NCBI GenBank assembly: GCA_902595725.1
Contig: CACJRJ010000001.1
Location: forward strand, 16,455-80,454
DNA length: 64,000 nucleotides
Direction of reading: 5' to 3'
Origin: an uncultured Pelagibacteraceae bacterium
GTDB lineage: Bacteria; Pseudomonadota; Alphaproteobacteria; Pelagibacterales; Pelagibacteraceae
Below the pieces are notes generated by a model. That model made no database searches, was not told the origin of the DNA, and saw only the letters and a list, made by a program, of their open reading frames with translations. Positions 9,083-17,461 of this stretch are shown one piece after another (position 1 is the first letter of the stretch; every line of letters starts with the position of its first letter). The position numbers were made by a program, and so were the translations under genes.

Positions 9083-9946
9083 TTACATTGATGCGTCAAA
9101 GCCAAACCACTTAGTAGCAAGCTCACTAATTTTTCCTGTGCTTCTTGCTTTATCAATAGCTTTATTGAAATCTTTAAGTAGTTGAGCATCTCTTTTTCCA
9201 AGAGCAGAGTCTGAACCAAATTGTGCTTCTTGTCTCAAACCAACACCTACTCCGTTTCCAAAATGTCCACCAGAGAAAGTTGGTCCAACTAACACAACAG
9301 CTTTTCCAGATTTTTCAGCGTAGTCAGTAAATGCTACCGCTGCTGCTAATGCTGCATCACATCTTCCAGCTGATAGATCAAGGTTAACTTCATCTTGAGT
9401 TTTGTAAGTTCTAACATCAACTGATCCCACATCACCGGACTCTAAAAAGTTTTGATGAATAGTTCCAGTTTGTGTGCAAACAGTTTTTCCAGCTAAAGCT
9501 CCTGTAATAGTTTTAAGAGCAGCTTTAACATCTTTACCACCTAAAGATAAATTTATACCTTCTGGTGTAGACATTCCTTCAAGATCTGAACCTTTCATTA
9601 CTGCAAGAGATGCTACTTCATCAGCATAACCTTGAGAAAAAGTTATTACTTTTTTTCTTTCATCAGTAATAGACATACCTGCCATAATAGCATCGTATTT
9701 TCTCATTCTTAATGCTGGAATCATTCCATCCCAGTCTTGCTCAACAATTTTGCAATCTCTTTCCATGTAAATACATAGCCAGTTTGCAAGTTCAACTTCA
9801 AATCCAATTAGTTTTCCATCTTCAGATTTAGAATTCCATGGAGGGTATGCTCCCTCAGTTGCAATTCTAATTGTATCCGCAGATAGAGTTGAACTAAAAA
9901 GAAATAAAGAAGCAAAAACGCTTAATATAATTTTTTTCAATTTCAT
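9083..9946 (-). CDS. Amino acid ABC transporter substrate-binding protein (SBP_bac_3)
   Basis: A 287-residue periplasmic protein with a signal peptide (residues 1 to about 23, cleaved after LSA). The mature part opens with DTIRIATEGAYPPWN, the family-3 binding-protein signature, and has GFEVELANWLC and AGMSITDERKKVITFS. The likely ligands are polar or basic amino acids such as lysine, arginine, ornithine, histidine. It is first in the operon with two permeases and a nitrilase. Codon use is somewhat richer in GC-ending codons than its neighbours, suggesting high expression. Confidence 0.92.
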   Translation of the reverse strand: MKLKKIILSVFASLFLFSSTLSADTIRIATEGAYPPWNSKSEDGKLIGFEVELANWLCIYMERDCKIVEQDWDGMIPALRMRKYDAIMAGMSITDERKKVITFSQGYADEVASLAVMKGSDLEGMSTPEGINLSLGGKDVKAALKTITGALAGKTVCTQTGTIHQNFLESGDVGSVDVRTYKTQDEVNLDLSAGRCDAALAAAVAFTDYAEKSGKAVVLVGPTFSGGHFGNGVGVGLRQEAQFGSDSALGKRDAQLLKDFNKAIDKARSTGKISELATKWFGFDASM

Positions 9947-10016
9947 TATTTACCCCTATAATTAATATTAATTAAAAGGCATTATTCCACAAAATCTGAG
10001 ATTTAAAAAGATAAAA

Positions 10017-11057
10017 TTAATGGTTAATTGATGAGTAAAAATTCCAAGAACTATCAAAGCTTGGTATATATACTCTATCCAAGGTAGCATTGCCAAAATT
10101 TTTATTAAACACATCTAGCCAATTATCTACTTGTTTTGGTTTTTTGTCCTGGCTTCCAACTTGAGCTGTTATCACTCCATCAGGTTTAAGAATTCTTACT
10201 AGTGAGTTCATATTTTTAGCTGCAAGATCTATACAAAACTGATCATCATTTAAATCAATAAATATTTTATCATAACTATCATCTTCAACTTTTTTTATAC
10301 TTTCGAAGGCATCTCCCCAAACACATTTTACAGAATTTTTCTCAGTAGCATTTTTGCCAATAGATCCAATATGTTTTTTACAAACTTCTACCACTTCTGG
10401 GTCTAATTCGTACCAATCAATAAATCCAAAACCTTTTGCTATACACTCTCTTGCAACACCTCCGTCACCTCCACCAATAATTGCAGCTCTATCTTTGCTT
10501 TTATTGAGTTTCATTGCAGAATTTACGAATGTTCCACTATATAAATGTTCATCACTCTCAGCCACTTGTAAATCCCCATCTATAAATAAAGATTTACCAT
10601 ATTCTACTAAATCTAATATCTCTATATGCTGTCCGACTTTGGATTTAAAATCCTCAATAACTTCTTTTACAAGATAATTTTTTTGCAAACCTTTTGTACT
10701 TGTGTTGTCATAATAGAAAGAAATTGTATCTCTATTTAATTCTTTTTTAATTATTCTTTTATGTTCAATTTCTTTTTTTATAACATCTAAAGCAATTGAT
10801 GGAGCAACTGTTCCACAGGTATAAAAATCAAAACTAATTATTCCTTTTTCTGGATATGTATGAAAGCTAATATGACTTTCTGCTAACAAAGCTACTAGAG
10901 TAAAACCTTGGGGTTCAAATTTATATTTTGCAATATTTAAAACTGTTACTTTGGCTTTTTCTGCAATTTTATGAACTAGGCTTTCAAAGAAAGATGCATC
11001 ATATTCTTTCTTAGTTCCAATTATATCTAGAGTAATATGCTCCCCAACTTTAATCAT
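10017..11057 (-). CDS. Fused S-adenosylmethionine decarboxylase / aminopropyltransferase
   Basis: A 346-residue two-domain protein. Residues 1-115 are a short bacterial AdoMet decarboxylase: LLAESHISFHTYPEKG holds the self-cleavage site E60-S61 that yields the pyruvoyl group, with H66 and C81 as processing and proton-donor residues. Residues 135-346 are a spermidine-synthase-like domain with GGGDGG at 195-200 and the acidic IDLNDD at 267-272. The domain makes decarboxylated AdoMet and uses it to aminopropylate a diamine, releasing methylthioadenosine. Two synthase motifs diverge: the usual YHE reads YSG (173-175) and TDP reads NDD, so substrate specificity may differ. A clear RBS (AGAGGGAG) precedes the ATG. 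Last gene of the mtnP operon. Confidence 0.9.
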   Translation of the reverse strand: MIKVGEHITLDIIGTKKEYDASFFESLVHKIAEKAKVTVLNIAKYKFEPQGFTLVALLAESHISFHTYPEKGIISFDFYTCGTVAPSIALDVIKKEIEHKRIIKKELNRDTISFYYDNTSTKGLQKNYLVKEVIEDFKSKVGQHIEILDLVEYGKSLFIDGDLQVAESDEHLYSGTFVNSAMKLNKSKDRAAIIGGGDGGVARECIAKGFGFIDWYELDPEVVEVCKKHIGSIGKNATEKNSVKCVWGDAFESIKKVEDDSYDKIFIDLNDDQFCIDLAAKNMNSLVRILKPDGVITAQVGSQDKKPKQVDNWLDVFNKNFGNATLDRVYIPSFDSSWNFYSSINH

Positions 11058-11081
11058 ATCTCCCTCTATAATTATAAAAAG

Positions 11082-11747
11082 TTAACCCTTTTTATAATGA
11101 ATTATTTTATCTAAAATTTTACTCATCTCAGTTGATGAAAGAATCTTAGGTTGTCCTAATTTTAATGCAATTATGTATTGATGACAAATATTTTCTATCT
11201 CTTGAGCTAATTCAAAAGCTTGCTTTAAAGTTCCACCGATAGTTATTTGTCCATGGTTAGACATTAAACAACCTTTCCTCTTCTGTAACGCTTTTATTAT
11301 ATTGATGGATAGGTCTGGTGTACCAAAGGTTGCATACTCAGCACATTTAATATCGTCTCCACCAGCCAAAGCTACCATGTAATGAAATGCCGGAATTGAT
11401 TTACCGTGGGTTGAAACTGCTGTAGCGTGAGGAGAGTGAGCATGAACAATAGCTTTTGCTTCTCTTTTTTTTAAATACACATCTTGATGGAATCGCCATT
11501 CCGAGGATGGATTTAATCCAGAATTAAACATTTTTAAATTGTCGTACTTTTCATTTAGAGCAAGAAAAACAATATCTTCGGGTTTAAGAGTTTCATATTT
11601 AATACCAGATGGTGTTAAAAGAAATCCTTCAACATCATTTTCAATTACTCTAATAGAAAGATTTCCTGATCTAAGAGGAGATAAATTTGTAGTATTTAAC
11701 ATAAGTGCATATTTTATTATGTCTTCTCTTTCTTTTATATTTTTCAT
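11082..11747 (-). CDS. Class II aldolase family protein, probable 5-(methylthio)ribulose-1-phosphate aldolase
   Basis: A 221-residue FucA/AraD-type protein. E83 in PSSEWRFH is the catalytic acid; H102, H104 and H165 (VHAHS and SNHG) are zinc ligands. The sequence resembles L-fuculose-phosphate aldolase. Its start overlaps the mtnA stop by 4 bases, so it should act on the MtnA product, methylthioribulose-1-phosphate. Two roles are possible: MtnB dehydratase of the full methionine salvage pathway, or the Ald2 aldolase of the DHAP shunt giving DHAP and methylthioacetaldehyde. No mtnC or mtnD is present here, and FucA-like motifs favour Ald2. That choice is inference. Confidence 0.85.
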   Translation of the reverse strand: MKNIKEREDIIKYALMLNTTNLSPLRSGNLSIRVIENDVEGFLLTPSGIKYETLKPEDIVFLALNEKYDNLKMFNSGLNPSSEWRFHQDVYLKKREAKAIVHAHSPHATAVSTHGKSIPAFHYMVALAGGDDIKCAEYATFGTPDLSINIIKALQKRKGCLMSNHGQITIGGTLKQAFELAQEIENICHQYIIALKLGQPKILSSTEMSKILDKIIHYKKG

Positions 11748-12814
11748 TTAAACAAATCCTTTAATCCTTTTTCTGATGCTTCACATACACCTTTTTCAGT
11801 AATTAATCCTGTAACATATTTTGCAGGTGTCACATCAAAAGCTAAATTCATTGATTTACTTTTTTTTGGATAAATTTGGATTTTTTTTAATTTTCCACTC
11901 TCATCCAAGCCTTCTATGTGCGATAATTCTTCTGAATTTCTTTCTTCTATTGGTATATCTTTATAATTTTTAATATCCCAATCAATTGTTGAACTGGGTA
12001 AAGCTACGTAAAAAGGAACATTGTTATCTTTGGCTGCCAATGCTTTTAAATATGTTCCAATTTTATTACAAACGTCTCCATTTGCTAATGTTCTATCTGT
12101 TCCAACAATACACATGTCAACTTCACCTCTTTGCATTAAAATTCCTCCTGTATTATCTGCAATAATAGTATTGGGTATATTCTCTTCATTTAACTCATAA
12201 GAAGTTAAGTTTGCTCCTTGGTTTCTAGGTCTTGTTTCATCAGCCCAAACATGAACTGGTATACCCTTTTTGTGTGCGTGATAAATTGGAGAAGTTGCAG
12301 TTCCCCAGTTAATTGTTGCAAGCCATCCAGCATTACAATGGGTTAGTATATTTACTGTATCTTTTTTTTTATTATAAATTTCCTCTATAATTTTAAGACC
12401 ATTTAATCCAATATTTTCACAAAATTTAACATCTTCTTCACAAATTTCTTTTGCTTCCTTTAATGCTATTTCTAAAATTTTATCACTATTAACACCTGAT
12501 AATTTGTTTATCATTCTATCAACTGCCCACTTTAAATTTATAGCAGTTGGTCTTGAGTTAATTAAATTTTCTGCAGATTTTTTTAAAAAAGACTGATCAT
12601 TATTTTCAATAATAGATAAAACTAATCCATAAGCAGCAGTAGCTCCAATTAAAGGAGCTCCTCTAACTTCCATAATTTTTATAGCATTAATTGCATCTTT
12701 GGCTGTTTTAAGATCTTTTATAATAAATTGATGTGGAAGTTTTGTTTGATCAATAATTTTTACAACATTGTTTTCAAACCAGATTGTGCGATATTCTTTA
12801 CCTTCAATCTTCAT
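11744..12814 (-). CDS. mtnA: S-methyl-5-thioribose-1-phosphate isomerase
   Basis: A 356-residue protein with all MtnA hallmarks: RGAPLIG at 51-57, THCNAGWLAT with catalytic C160, ADETRPRNQG at 191-200 and GTDRTLANGDVCNKIGTY with catalytic D240. It converts methylthioribose-1-phosphate to methylthioribulose-1-phosphate in the cytoplasm. It lies between mtnP and the class II aldolase, with 4-base overlaps on both sides, so the three are translationally coupled. Length is normal for the family. Confidence 0.95.
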   Translation of the reverse strand: MKIEGKEYRTIWFENNVVKIIDQTKLPHQFIIKDLKTAKDAINAIKIMEVRGAPLIGATAAYGLVLSIIENNDQSFLKKSAENLINSRPTAINLKWAVDRMINKLSGVNSDKILEIALKEAKEICEEDVKFCENIGLNGLKIIEEIYNKKKDTVNILTHCNAGWLATINWGTATSPIYHAHKKGIPVHVWADETRPRNQGANLTSYELNEENIPNTIIADNTGGILMQRGEVDMCIVGTDRTLANGDVCNKIGTYLKALAAKDNNVPFYVALPSSTIDWDIKNYKDIPIEERNSEELSHIEGLDESGKLKKIQIYPKKSKSMNLAFDVTPAKYVTGLITEKGVCEASEKGLKDLFK

Positions 12815-13683
12815 TTAAGTAAAACTCTTCCAGCAATTGTTTTTAATTTATCTTTTGTTTTTTGTGTTCTTTTTTCAGGAGCTGTAATAATTGCAACATC
12901 TAAACAATTGTTTGTTGGATCTTTTGGGTCTATGTGATTTTCAAAATTTTCAATTAGATTTTTAATCATATTTTTTGCTTTAGCGGCATTATTTAAAAGA
13001 ACTTTTATAACTTGTTGAACATCAACATTTTCATGATCTGGATGCCAACAATCGTAGTCTGTTATCATTGAAACTGAAGCATATCTAATTTCAGCTTCTC
13101 TCGCTAATTTTGCTTCTGGCATATTGGTCATGCCAATCACATCTGCTTTCCATGATCTGTATAAATTGGACTCTGCAAGTGTTGAAAATTGAGGTCCCTC
13201 CATTACAACATAGGTTCCACCCCTTTGATATTCTATATTTTCTTTTTTTATCGCTTCCTCACACGCATTCATTAATCCATTTGAAGTTGGATGTGCCATT
13301 GATACATGAGCTACTATCTCATCATCAAAGAAAGTTTTATTTCTTGCAAAAGTTCTATCAATAAATTGGTCTACTATTACGAACTTTCCTGGTGACAAAT
13401 TTTCTTTTAAAGAACCTACAGCTGATACTGATACAATATCTGTAACTCCCAATTGCTTTAAAGAATCAATATTAGCTCGAAAATTTATTTTCGATGGATT
13501 GATAAAATGCCCTTTTCCATGTCTAGGTAAAAAATAAATTTCTTTATTATTATAAGTTGTTTTTAGGATTTCATCGGAAGGCTTGCCCCATGGTGTATTT
13601 ATATCTAGAAGTTCTCTTTCTTTAAATTCTTCAACATCATACAGCCCACTACCTCCAATTATTGCTAATTTATTGTTTGCCAT
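12811..13683 (-). CDS. mtnP: S-methyl-5'-thioadenosine phosphorylase
   Basis: A 290-residue purine nucleoside phosphorylase family 2 protein. IIGGSGLYD at 8-16 binds phosphate, FLPRHGKGH and VMEGPQFSTLAESNLYRSW are MTAP signatures, and DVIGMTNMPEAKLAREAEI and TDYDCW complete the substrate pocket. It splits methylthioadenosine, the by-product of the fused aminopropyltransferase in the same operon, into adenine and methylthioribose-1-phosphate. It heads the operon and is divergent from apt (41 bases between starts), which would salvage the adenine. Confidence 0.93.
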   Translation of the reverse strand: MANNKLAIIGGSGLYDVEEFKERELLDINTPWGKPSDEILKTTYNNKEIYFLPRHGKGHFINPSKINFRANIDSLKQLGVTDIVSVSAVGSLKENLSPGKFVIVDQFIDRTFARNKTFFDDEIVAHVSMAHPTSNGLMNACEEAIKKENIEYQRGGTYVVMEGPQFSTLAESNLYRSWKADVIGMTNMPEAKLAREAEIRYASVSMITDYDCWHPDHENVDVQQVIKVLLNNAAKAKNMIKNLIENFENHIDPKDPTNNCLDVAIITAPEKRTQKTKDKLKTIAGRVLLK

Positions 13684-13724
13684 ATCAAAAAAATAATTTA
13701 TTTATTTATATATCGTAATTTATT

Positions 13725-14252
13725 ATGGATTTAAAAGATTATATTAGGTCAATTAAAGATTATCCTAAAAAAGGAATTCTTTTTAGAGACATAACAACAT
13801 TAATTAAAAATGAGAAAGCTTTTAAAGAATGTATTAATCAAATAGTTGAAAGAAGTAAAAAGTTCAAAGTAGATAAAATTGCAGCAATTGAATCAAGGGG
13901 TTTTGTTTTTGCATCAGCAGTATCTTATATACTTGATAAACCTTTCATACTTTTACGAAAAAAAAATAAACTTCCAGCTGAAACTCATTCAGTAGATTTT
14001 GAGTTAGAATATGGAACTGCTACGATAGAAGTTCATAAAGATTCTATTAAAGAAAATGATTCTGTTTTAATTATTGATGATTTAATTGCTACTGGAGGAA
14101 CCGCTGAAGCTGCTGCAAAACTAGTTGACATTTCTGAAGGATCAGTTTCAGGATTTATTTTTGTTATTAATCTTTTTGATTTAGGTGGATGTGATAAATT
14201 AATCAAATCAGGTTACAAAGTAGAAAATTTAATTGAATTTCCAGGACATTAA
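13725..14252 (+). CDS. apt: Adenine phosphoribosyltransferase
   Basis: A 175-residue type I phosphoribosyltransferase. The PRPP-binding motif IIDDLIATGGTA is at about 116-127 and the flexible-loop RKKNKLPAET at 78-87; DYPKKGILFRDIT at 12-24 is diagnostic of Apt. It makes AMP from adenine and PRPP. It is divergent from mtnP, which releases adenine, so the pair forms a recycling step. Its stop abuts the stop of the convergent glycosyltransferase gene with no gap. Confidence 0.95.
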   Translation: MDLKDYIRSIKDYPKKGILFRDITTLIKNEKAFKECINQIVERSKKFKVDKIAAIESRGFVFASAVSYILDKPFILLRKKNKLPAETHSVDFELEYGTATIEVHKDSIKENDSVLIIDDLIATGGTAEAAAKLVDISEGSVSGFIFVINLFDLGGCDKLIKSGYKVENLIEFPGH

Positions 14253-15086
14253 TCAATCGTCGAACTTTGGTCTATACCAAGATTTTTTACCTCTAATACT
14301 ATTAAATAATCCACTGAGTCTTTGTGAATAAATTTTTCTTTTATCTTTTTTTAAATTTAATGAATAAAAAAATATTTTAATTATTGAAGATACAATTTTT
14401 TTAAGAACTTTAAATAATGCAAAATAATAGTTATAATTTTTTTTATAATAATAAAAAGAAGACCACATCCAATGCCAATTTCTAGAAAGTTCCATTTCAA
14501 AATCGTATTGATCTTCATGTGATTTACCCCCTTCATGCTTAATTAATGCGCTATTAATTAAATAAATTTTGTTCTTAGATTTGATTACTTTCTTGCATAA
14601 ATCTATTTCCTCAAAGTATAAAAAATAATTTTCATCAAAATATCCAATATTATTAAATTTTTCTTTATTAAAAAATATTGCAAAACCTTTAATATAACTA
14701 ACTTCTTTTATTTTTGAATCCATATTGGACATATTTTCTGTACCAGATATTACTTTAGGACCCAATAATGCAAAATCCTCAATTTTGTTTGCTTGTTCTA
14801 ATAATTTGGAAATTGTACTTTCATACAATATTGTATCTGGATTTAGTGTTAGTACGTATTTTGTTTTAGAATTTTTTATTCCTAAATTGTTTCCAGCCCC
14901 ATATCCTAAATTTTTTTCTGGTAAAATACATTCTAAATTTGAATATTTTTTTTCTAATTCCTCTTTAAGTTTAAAGTTTTGTGAATTTTCTACTACTATA
15001 ATAGGATATTTTTTATCTATTGATTTTATGCACCTGTGTAGTATGTCTCCACTTTTAAAAGATACAATTACAATTGTTAAATCCAT
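14253..15086 (-). CDS. Glycosyltransferase family 2 protein
   Basis: A 277-residue GT-A fold protein. It begins LTIVIVSFKSGDILHRCIKSI, has NLGYGAGNNLGIK and the metal-binding-like LNPDTIL near residue 81, and FDENYFLYFEEIDLCKK near 150, which together match rhamnosyltransferase-type GT2 enzymes. It should transfer a sugar onto a surface polysaccharide. It is divergent from the sugar-nucleotide dehydratase gene at 15145, consistent with a shared glycan role. Confidence 0.88.
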   Translation of the reverse strand: MDLTIVIVSFKSGDILHRCIKSIDKKYPIIVVENSQNFKLKEELEKKYSNLECILPEKNLGYGAGNNLGIKNSKTKYVLTLNPDTILYESTISKLLEQANKIEDFALLGPKVISGTENMSNMDSKIKEVSYIKGFAIFFNKEKFNNIGYFDENYFLYFEEIDLCKKVIKSKNKIYLINSALIKHEGGKSHEDQYDFEMELSRNWHWMWSSFYYYKKNYNYYFALFKVLKKIVSSIIKIFFYSLNLKKDKRKIYSQRLSGLFNSIRGKKSWYRPKFDD

Positions 15087-15144
15087 CCTCTTATATTTAA
15101 TATATTGTTAGAGTATTTAAAATATAATAGTTTGTTCGTAATTT

Positions 15145-16182
15145 ATGAAAAAAAGAGTATTAATAACAGGTGGAGCCGGTTTCATAGCACACCATACTAT
15201 TAAACATATATTAGATAAAACTGATTGGGATGTTGTTTCTCTAGATAGGTTAGATTATTCAGGAAACTTAAATAGAATTTCGGACATGATGAATGAAATG
15301 TCTGATAAAAATAAAAAGAGGCTAAGGGTTGTTCATCATGATTTGAGGGCTGAAATTAATGAAATGCTTTCAGCTGATTTGGGGAAATTTAATTTCATTT
15401 TACACATGGCAGCATCTAGTCATGTAGATAGATCAATTACAGATCCTCTAACTTTTGTATATGATAATGTAGTTGCAACATGTAATATTCTTAATTTTGC
15501 AAGAAAATGTAAAAATTTAGAATTATTTGTTTATTTTAGTACCGATGAAGTTTTTGGACCGGCACCAAATAAAGTAAAATATAAAGAGAGAGATAGATAT
15601 AATTCAACTAACCCCTACAGCGCAACAAAAGCTGGTGGCGAAGAATTAGCTGTAGCTTTTGAAAACAGTTATCAATTACCTGTTTTTATAACTCATACAA
15701 TGAATGTTTTTGGAGAAAGACAACATCCAGAAAAATTTATTCCAAAATGTATTATAAGTGCCAGAGATGGATTGTCTGTTGAAATACATAGTAACAAAAA
15801 TAAAACTAAAGCTGGAAGCAGACATTACATTCATGCAGCAGATGTTGCCGATGGATGCTTGTTTTTAATTAAAAATAAAAATAAAATTATAAAAAAAATT
15901 AAAAATGATTTTGGAGGAGCAAAATGTCCAAAATTCAATTTAGTTGGACCAGTTGAATTAGATAATTTACAATTGGCTAAATTAATAGCTAAATCAGTAG
16001 GAAAAAAAATAAAATATAAAATGGTTGATTTTCACAGCAGTAGACCAGGTCATGATTTAAGATATGCTCTAGATGGAAATTTAATGAAAAAATTGGGCTG
16101 GAAACCAAAGATATCTATCGAAAAAAGAATTCATGAAGTTGTAAATTGGACTTTAAAAAATAAAAGATGGTTAAAATTATAA
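15145..16182 (+). CDS. NAD-dependent sugar-nucleotide epimerase/dehydratase (dTDP-glucose 4,6-dehydratase-like)
   Basis: A 345-residue extended short-chain dehydrogenase. GGAGFIAHHT at 9-18 binds NAD; FSTDEVFGP carries the catalytic Thr-Asp-Glu triplet of 4,6-dehydratases, and NPYSATKAG holds the YxxxK pair. It probably converts an NDP-glucose-type sugar to a 4-keto-6-deoxy sugar for surface glycans. The exact substrate is uncertain since it is not in an rmlABCD cluster. tRNA-Met follows on the opposite strand 5 bases after its stop. Confidence 0.88.
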   Translation: MKKRVLITGGAGFIAHHTIKHILDKTDWDVVSLDRLDYSGNLNRISDMMNEMSDKNKKRLRVVHHDLRAEINEMLSADLGKFNFILHMAASSHVDRSITDPLTFVYDNVVATCNILNFARKCKNLELFVYFSTDEVFGPAPNKVKYKERDRYNSTNPYSATKAGGEELAVAFENSYQLPVFITHTMNVFGERQHPEKFIPKCIISARDGLSVEIHSNKNKTKAGSRHYIHAADVADGCLFLIKNKNKIIKKIKNDFGGAKCPKFNLVGPVELDNLQLAKLIAKSVGKKIKYKMVDFHSSRPGHDLRYALDGNLMKKLGWKPKISIEKRIHEVVNWTLKNKRWLKL

Positions 16183-16187
16183 CTTCA

Positions 16188-16264
16188 TGGTAGCGGGAAG
16201 TGGGATCGAACCACTGACCTCGGGCTTATGAGTCCCGCGCTCTAACCAACTGAGCTACCCCGCC
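16188..16264 (-). tRNA. tRNA-Met (CAT), probably elongator
   Basis: A 77-base cloverleaf on the minus strand: acceptor GGCGGGG pairing with TCCCGCT (G-U at the first and last pairs), D arm with GTAGCTCAGTTGGTTAGAGC, anticodon loop CTCATAA, T loop TTCGATC on a five-pair stem, discriminator A and an encoded CCA at 16188-16190. The anticodon stem has an A-G opposition at positions 31/39. The first-pair G-U is as remembered for other alphaproteobacterial elongator tRNA-Met; a lysidine-modified tRNA-Ile2 cannot be fully excluded. Confidence 0.93.
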
Positions 16265-16369
16265 ACATTATTTCTGTTGATTTATAATAGTTTTATATTT
16301 TGTTTCAATACTTATCCACAAGTCATAATTCAATTGAAATAATGTTTTTCGTCGTTAGTTTCATCATCG

Positions 16370-17404
16370 ATGAGAATTGAAGAAGAATTAAAACTAGACT
16401 ACTCAGATGTTTTATTTAGGCCTAAAAGAAGCACATTAAAAAGCAGAAAAGACGTAAATCTACTAAGAACATATAGATTTAAATACAGTAAAAATGAATG
16501 GTCTGGTACACCAATTATGGCAGCAAATATGGATGGAGTTGGAGAATTAGGCGTTGCTGAAAAACTAAATGAATATGGAATGATTACTTGCTTAACAAAA
16601 CAACACGATATTAAAAAAATTAAGCAATATAAAAAAATTAAATCAATGTATCAGAATATTGCAATCAGTATTGGAATTAAGAAAGAAGACTTTCAAAATT
16701 TAGATAAAATAATGAAAGAATTTAGTTTTTTTAGGTTCATTTGTATAGATGTAGCAAATGGATATTCAGAGCATTTTACTAGCTTTATTAAATCGGTAAG
16801 AGATAAATATCCAACAAAGACTATAATTGCTGGAAATGTTGTGACAGCAGATATGGCCCAAGAGCTAGTGTTAAGTGGTGCAGATATAGTTAAAGTTGGA
16901 ATAGGACCTGGAAGTGTTTGTACAACAAGAATTCAAACTGGTGTTGGATACCCACAATTAAGTGCAGTTATAGAATGTGCAGATGCTGCACATGGATTAG
17001 GTGCGCACATAATTGCAGATGGAGGATGTACTTGTCCTGGAGATGTTGCAAAAGGTTTTGGAGGAGGTGCAGATTTTGTTATGCTTGGAGGAATGCTTGC
17101 CGGTCATGATGAAGGCAAGGGTAAATTAGTTAAATCTAATGGATCAAAATATATTGAATTTTATGGATCAAGTTCTGATGTTGCAAATAAAAAGCATTAT
17201 GGTGGATTGTCAGATTATAGAAGTAGCGAAGGCAGAACTGTAAGAGTAAAGTATAGAGGAAAAATAAAAGATACTATTTTAAACATACTGGGTGGAGTTA
17301 GAAGCAGCTGTACATATGTTGGTGCTCCATCATTAAAACAATTAAGCAAATGTACTACTTTTGTAAGAGTTAGTAATCAATATAACGATACTTTTTCTAA
17401 ATAG
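16370..17404 (+). CDS. guaC: GMP reductase
   Basis: A 344-residue protein nearly colinear with E. coli GuaC. It starts MRIEEELKLDYSDVLFRPKRS, has IAGNVVTADMAQEL, the active-site loop GIGPGSVCTTR with catalytic C184, and ADGGCTCPGDVAKGFGGGADFVMLGGMLAGH. It reduces GMP to IMP with NADPH and so balances purine pools. There is no CBS domain, which argues against IMP dehydrogenase. It is a single gene preceded by a 105-base gap that contains an isolated DnaA-box-like TTATCCACA. Confidence 0.94.
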   Translation: MRIEEELKLDYSDVLFRPKRSTLKSRKDVNLLRTYRFKYSKNEWSGTPIMAANMDGVGELGVAEKLNEYGMITCLTKQHDIKKIKQYKKIKSMYQNIAISIGIKKEDFQNLDKIMKEFSFFRFICIDVANGYSEHFTSFIKSVRDKYPTKTIIAGNVVTADMAQELVLSGADIVKVGIGPGSVCTTRIQTGVGYPQLSAVIECADAAHGLGAHIIADGGCTCPGDVAKGFGGGADFVMLGGMLAGHDEGKGKLVKSNGSKYIEFYGSSSDVANKKHYGGLSDYRSSEGRTVRVKYRGKIKDTILNILGGVRSSCTYVGAPSLKQLSKCTTFVRVSNQYNDTFSK

Positions 17405-17418
17405 AGGTTTTAATTGTA

Positions 17419-17460
17419 ATAAATAATTTGTTATATTTTTTCATATAAAAAATTATTTAT
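17419..17460. promoter_or_regulatory. Long AT-only dyad abutting the regulator start codon
   Basis: Two 18-base arms (17419-17436 and 17443-17460) pair at 17 of 18 positions around the six-base loop TTTTTC; the only mismatch is G17430 against A17449. The dyad ends one base before the ATG at 17462, where a ribosome binding site would be. No Shine-Dalgarno motif is visible. It may be an operator for the downstream winged-helix protein or an RNA hairpin that limits its translation; it could also serve as a terminator for guaC. Confidence 0.65.
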
Positions 17461-17461
17461 A

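Noticed and set aside
10354..10677. Open frame of 107 codons opposite the speD/speE fusion
   Set aside because: Low-complexity Ser/Pro/Leu translation mirroring a conserved gene on the other strand; no RBS and no family.
16312..16320. Perfect DnaA-box-like TTATCCACA
   Set aside because: Only one copy, no cluster of boxes, no dnaA, dnaN or gidA nearby; a single 9-mer is no evidence for a replication origin.
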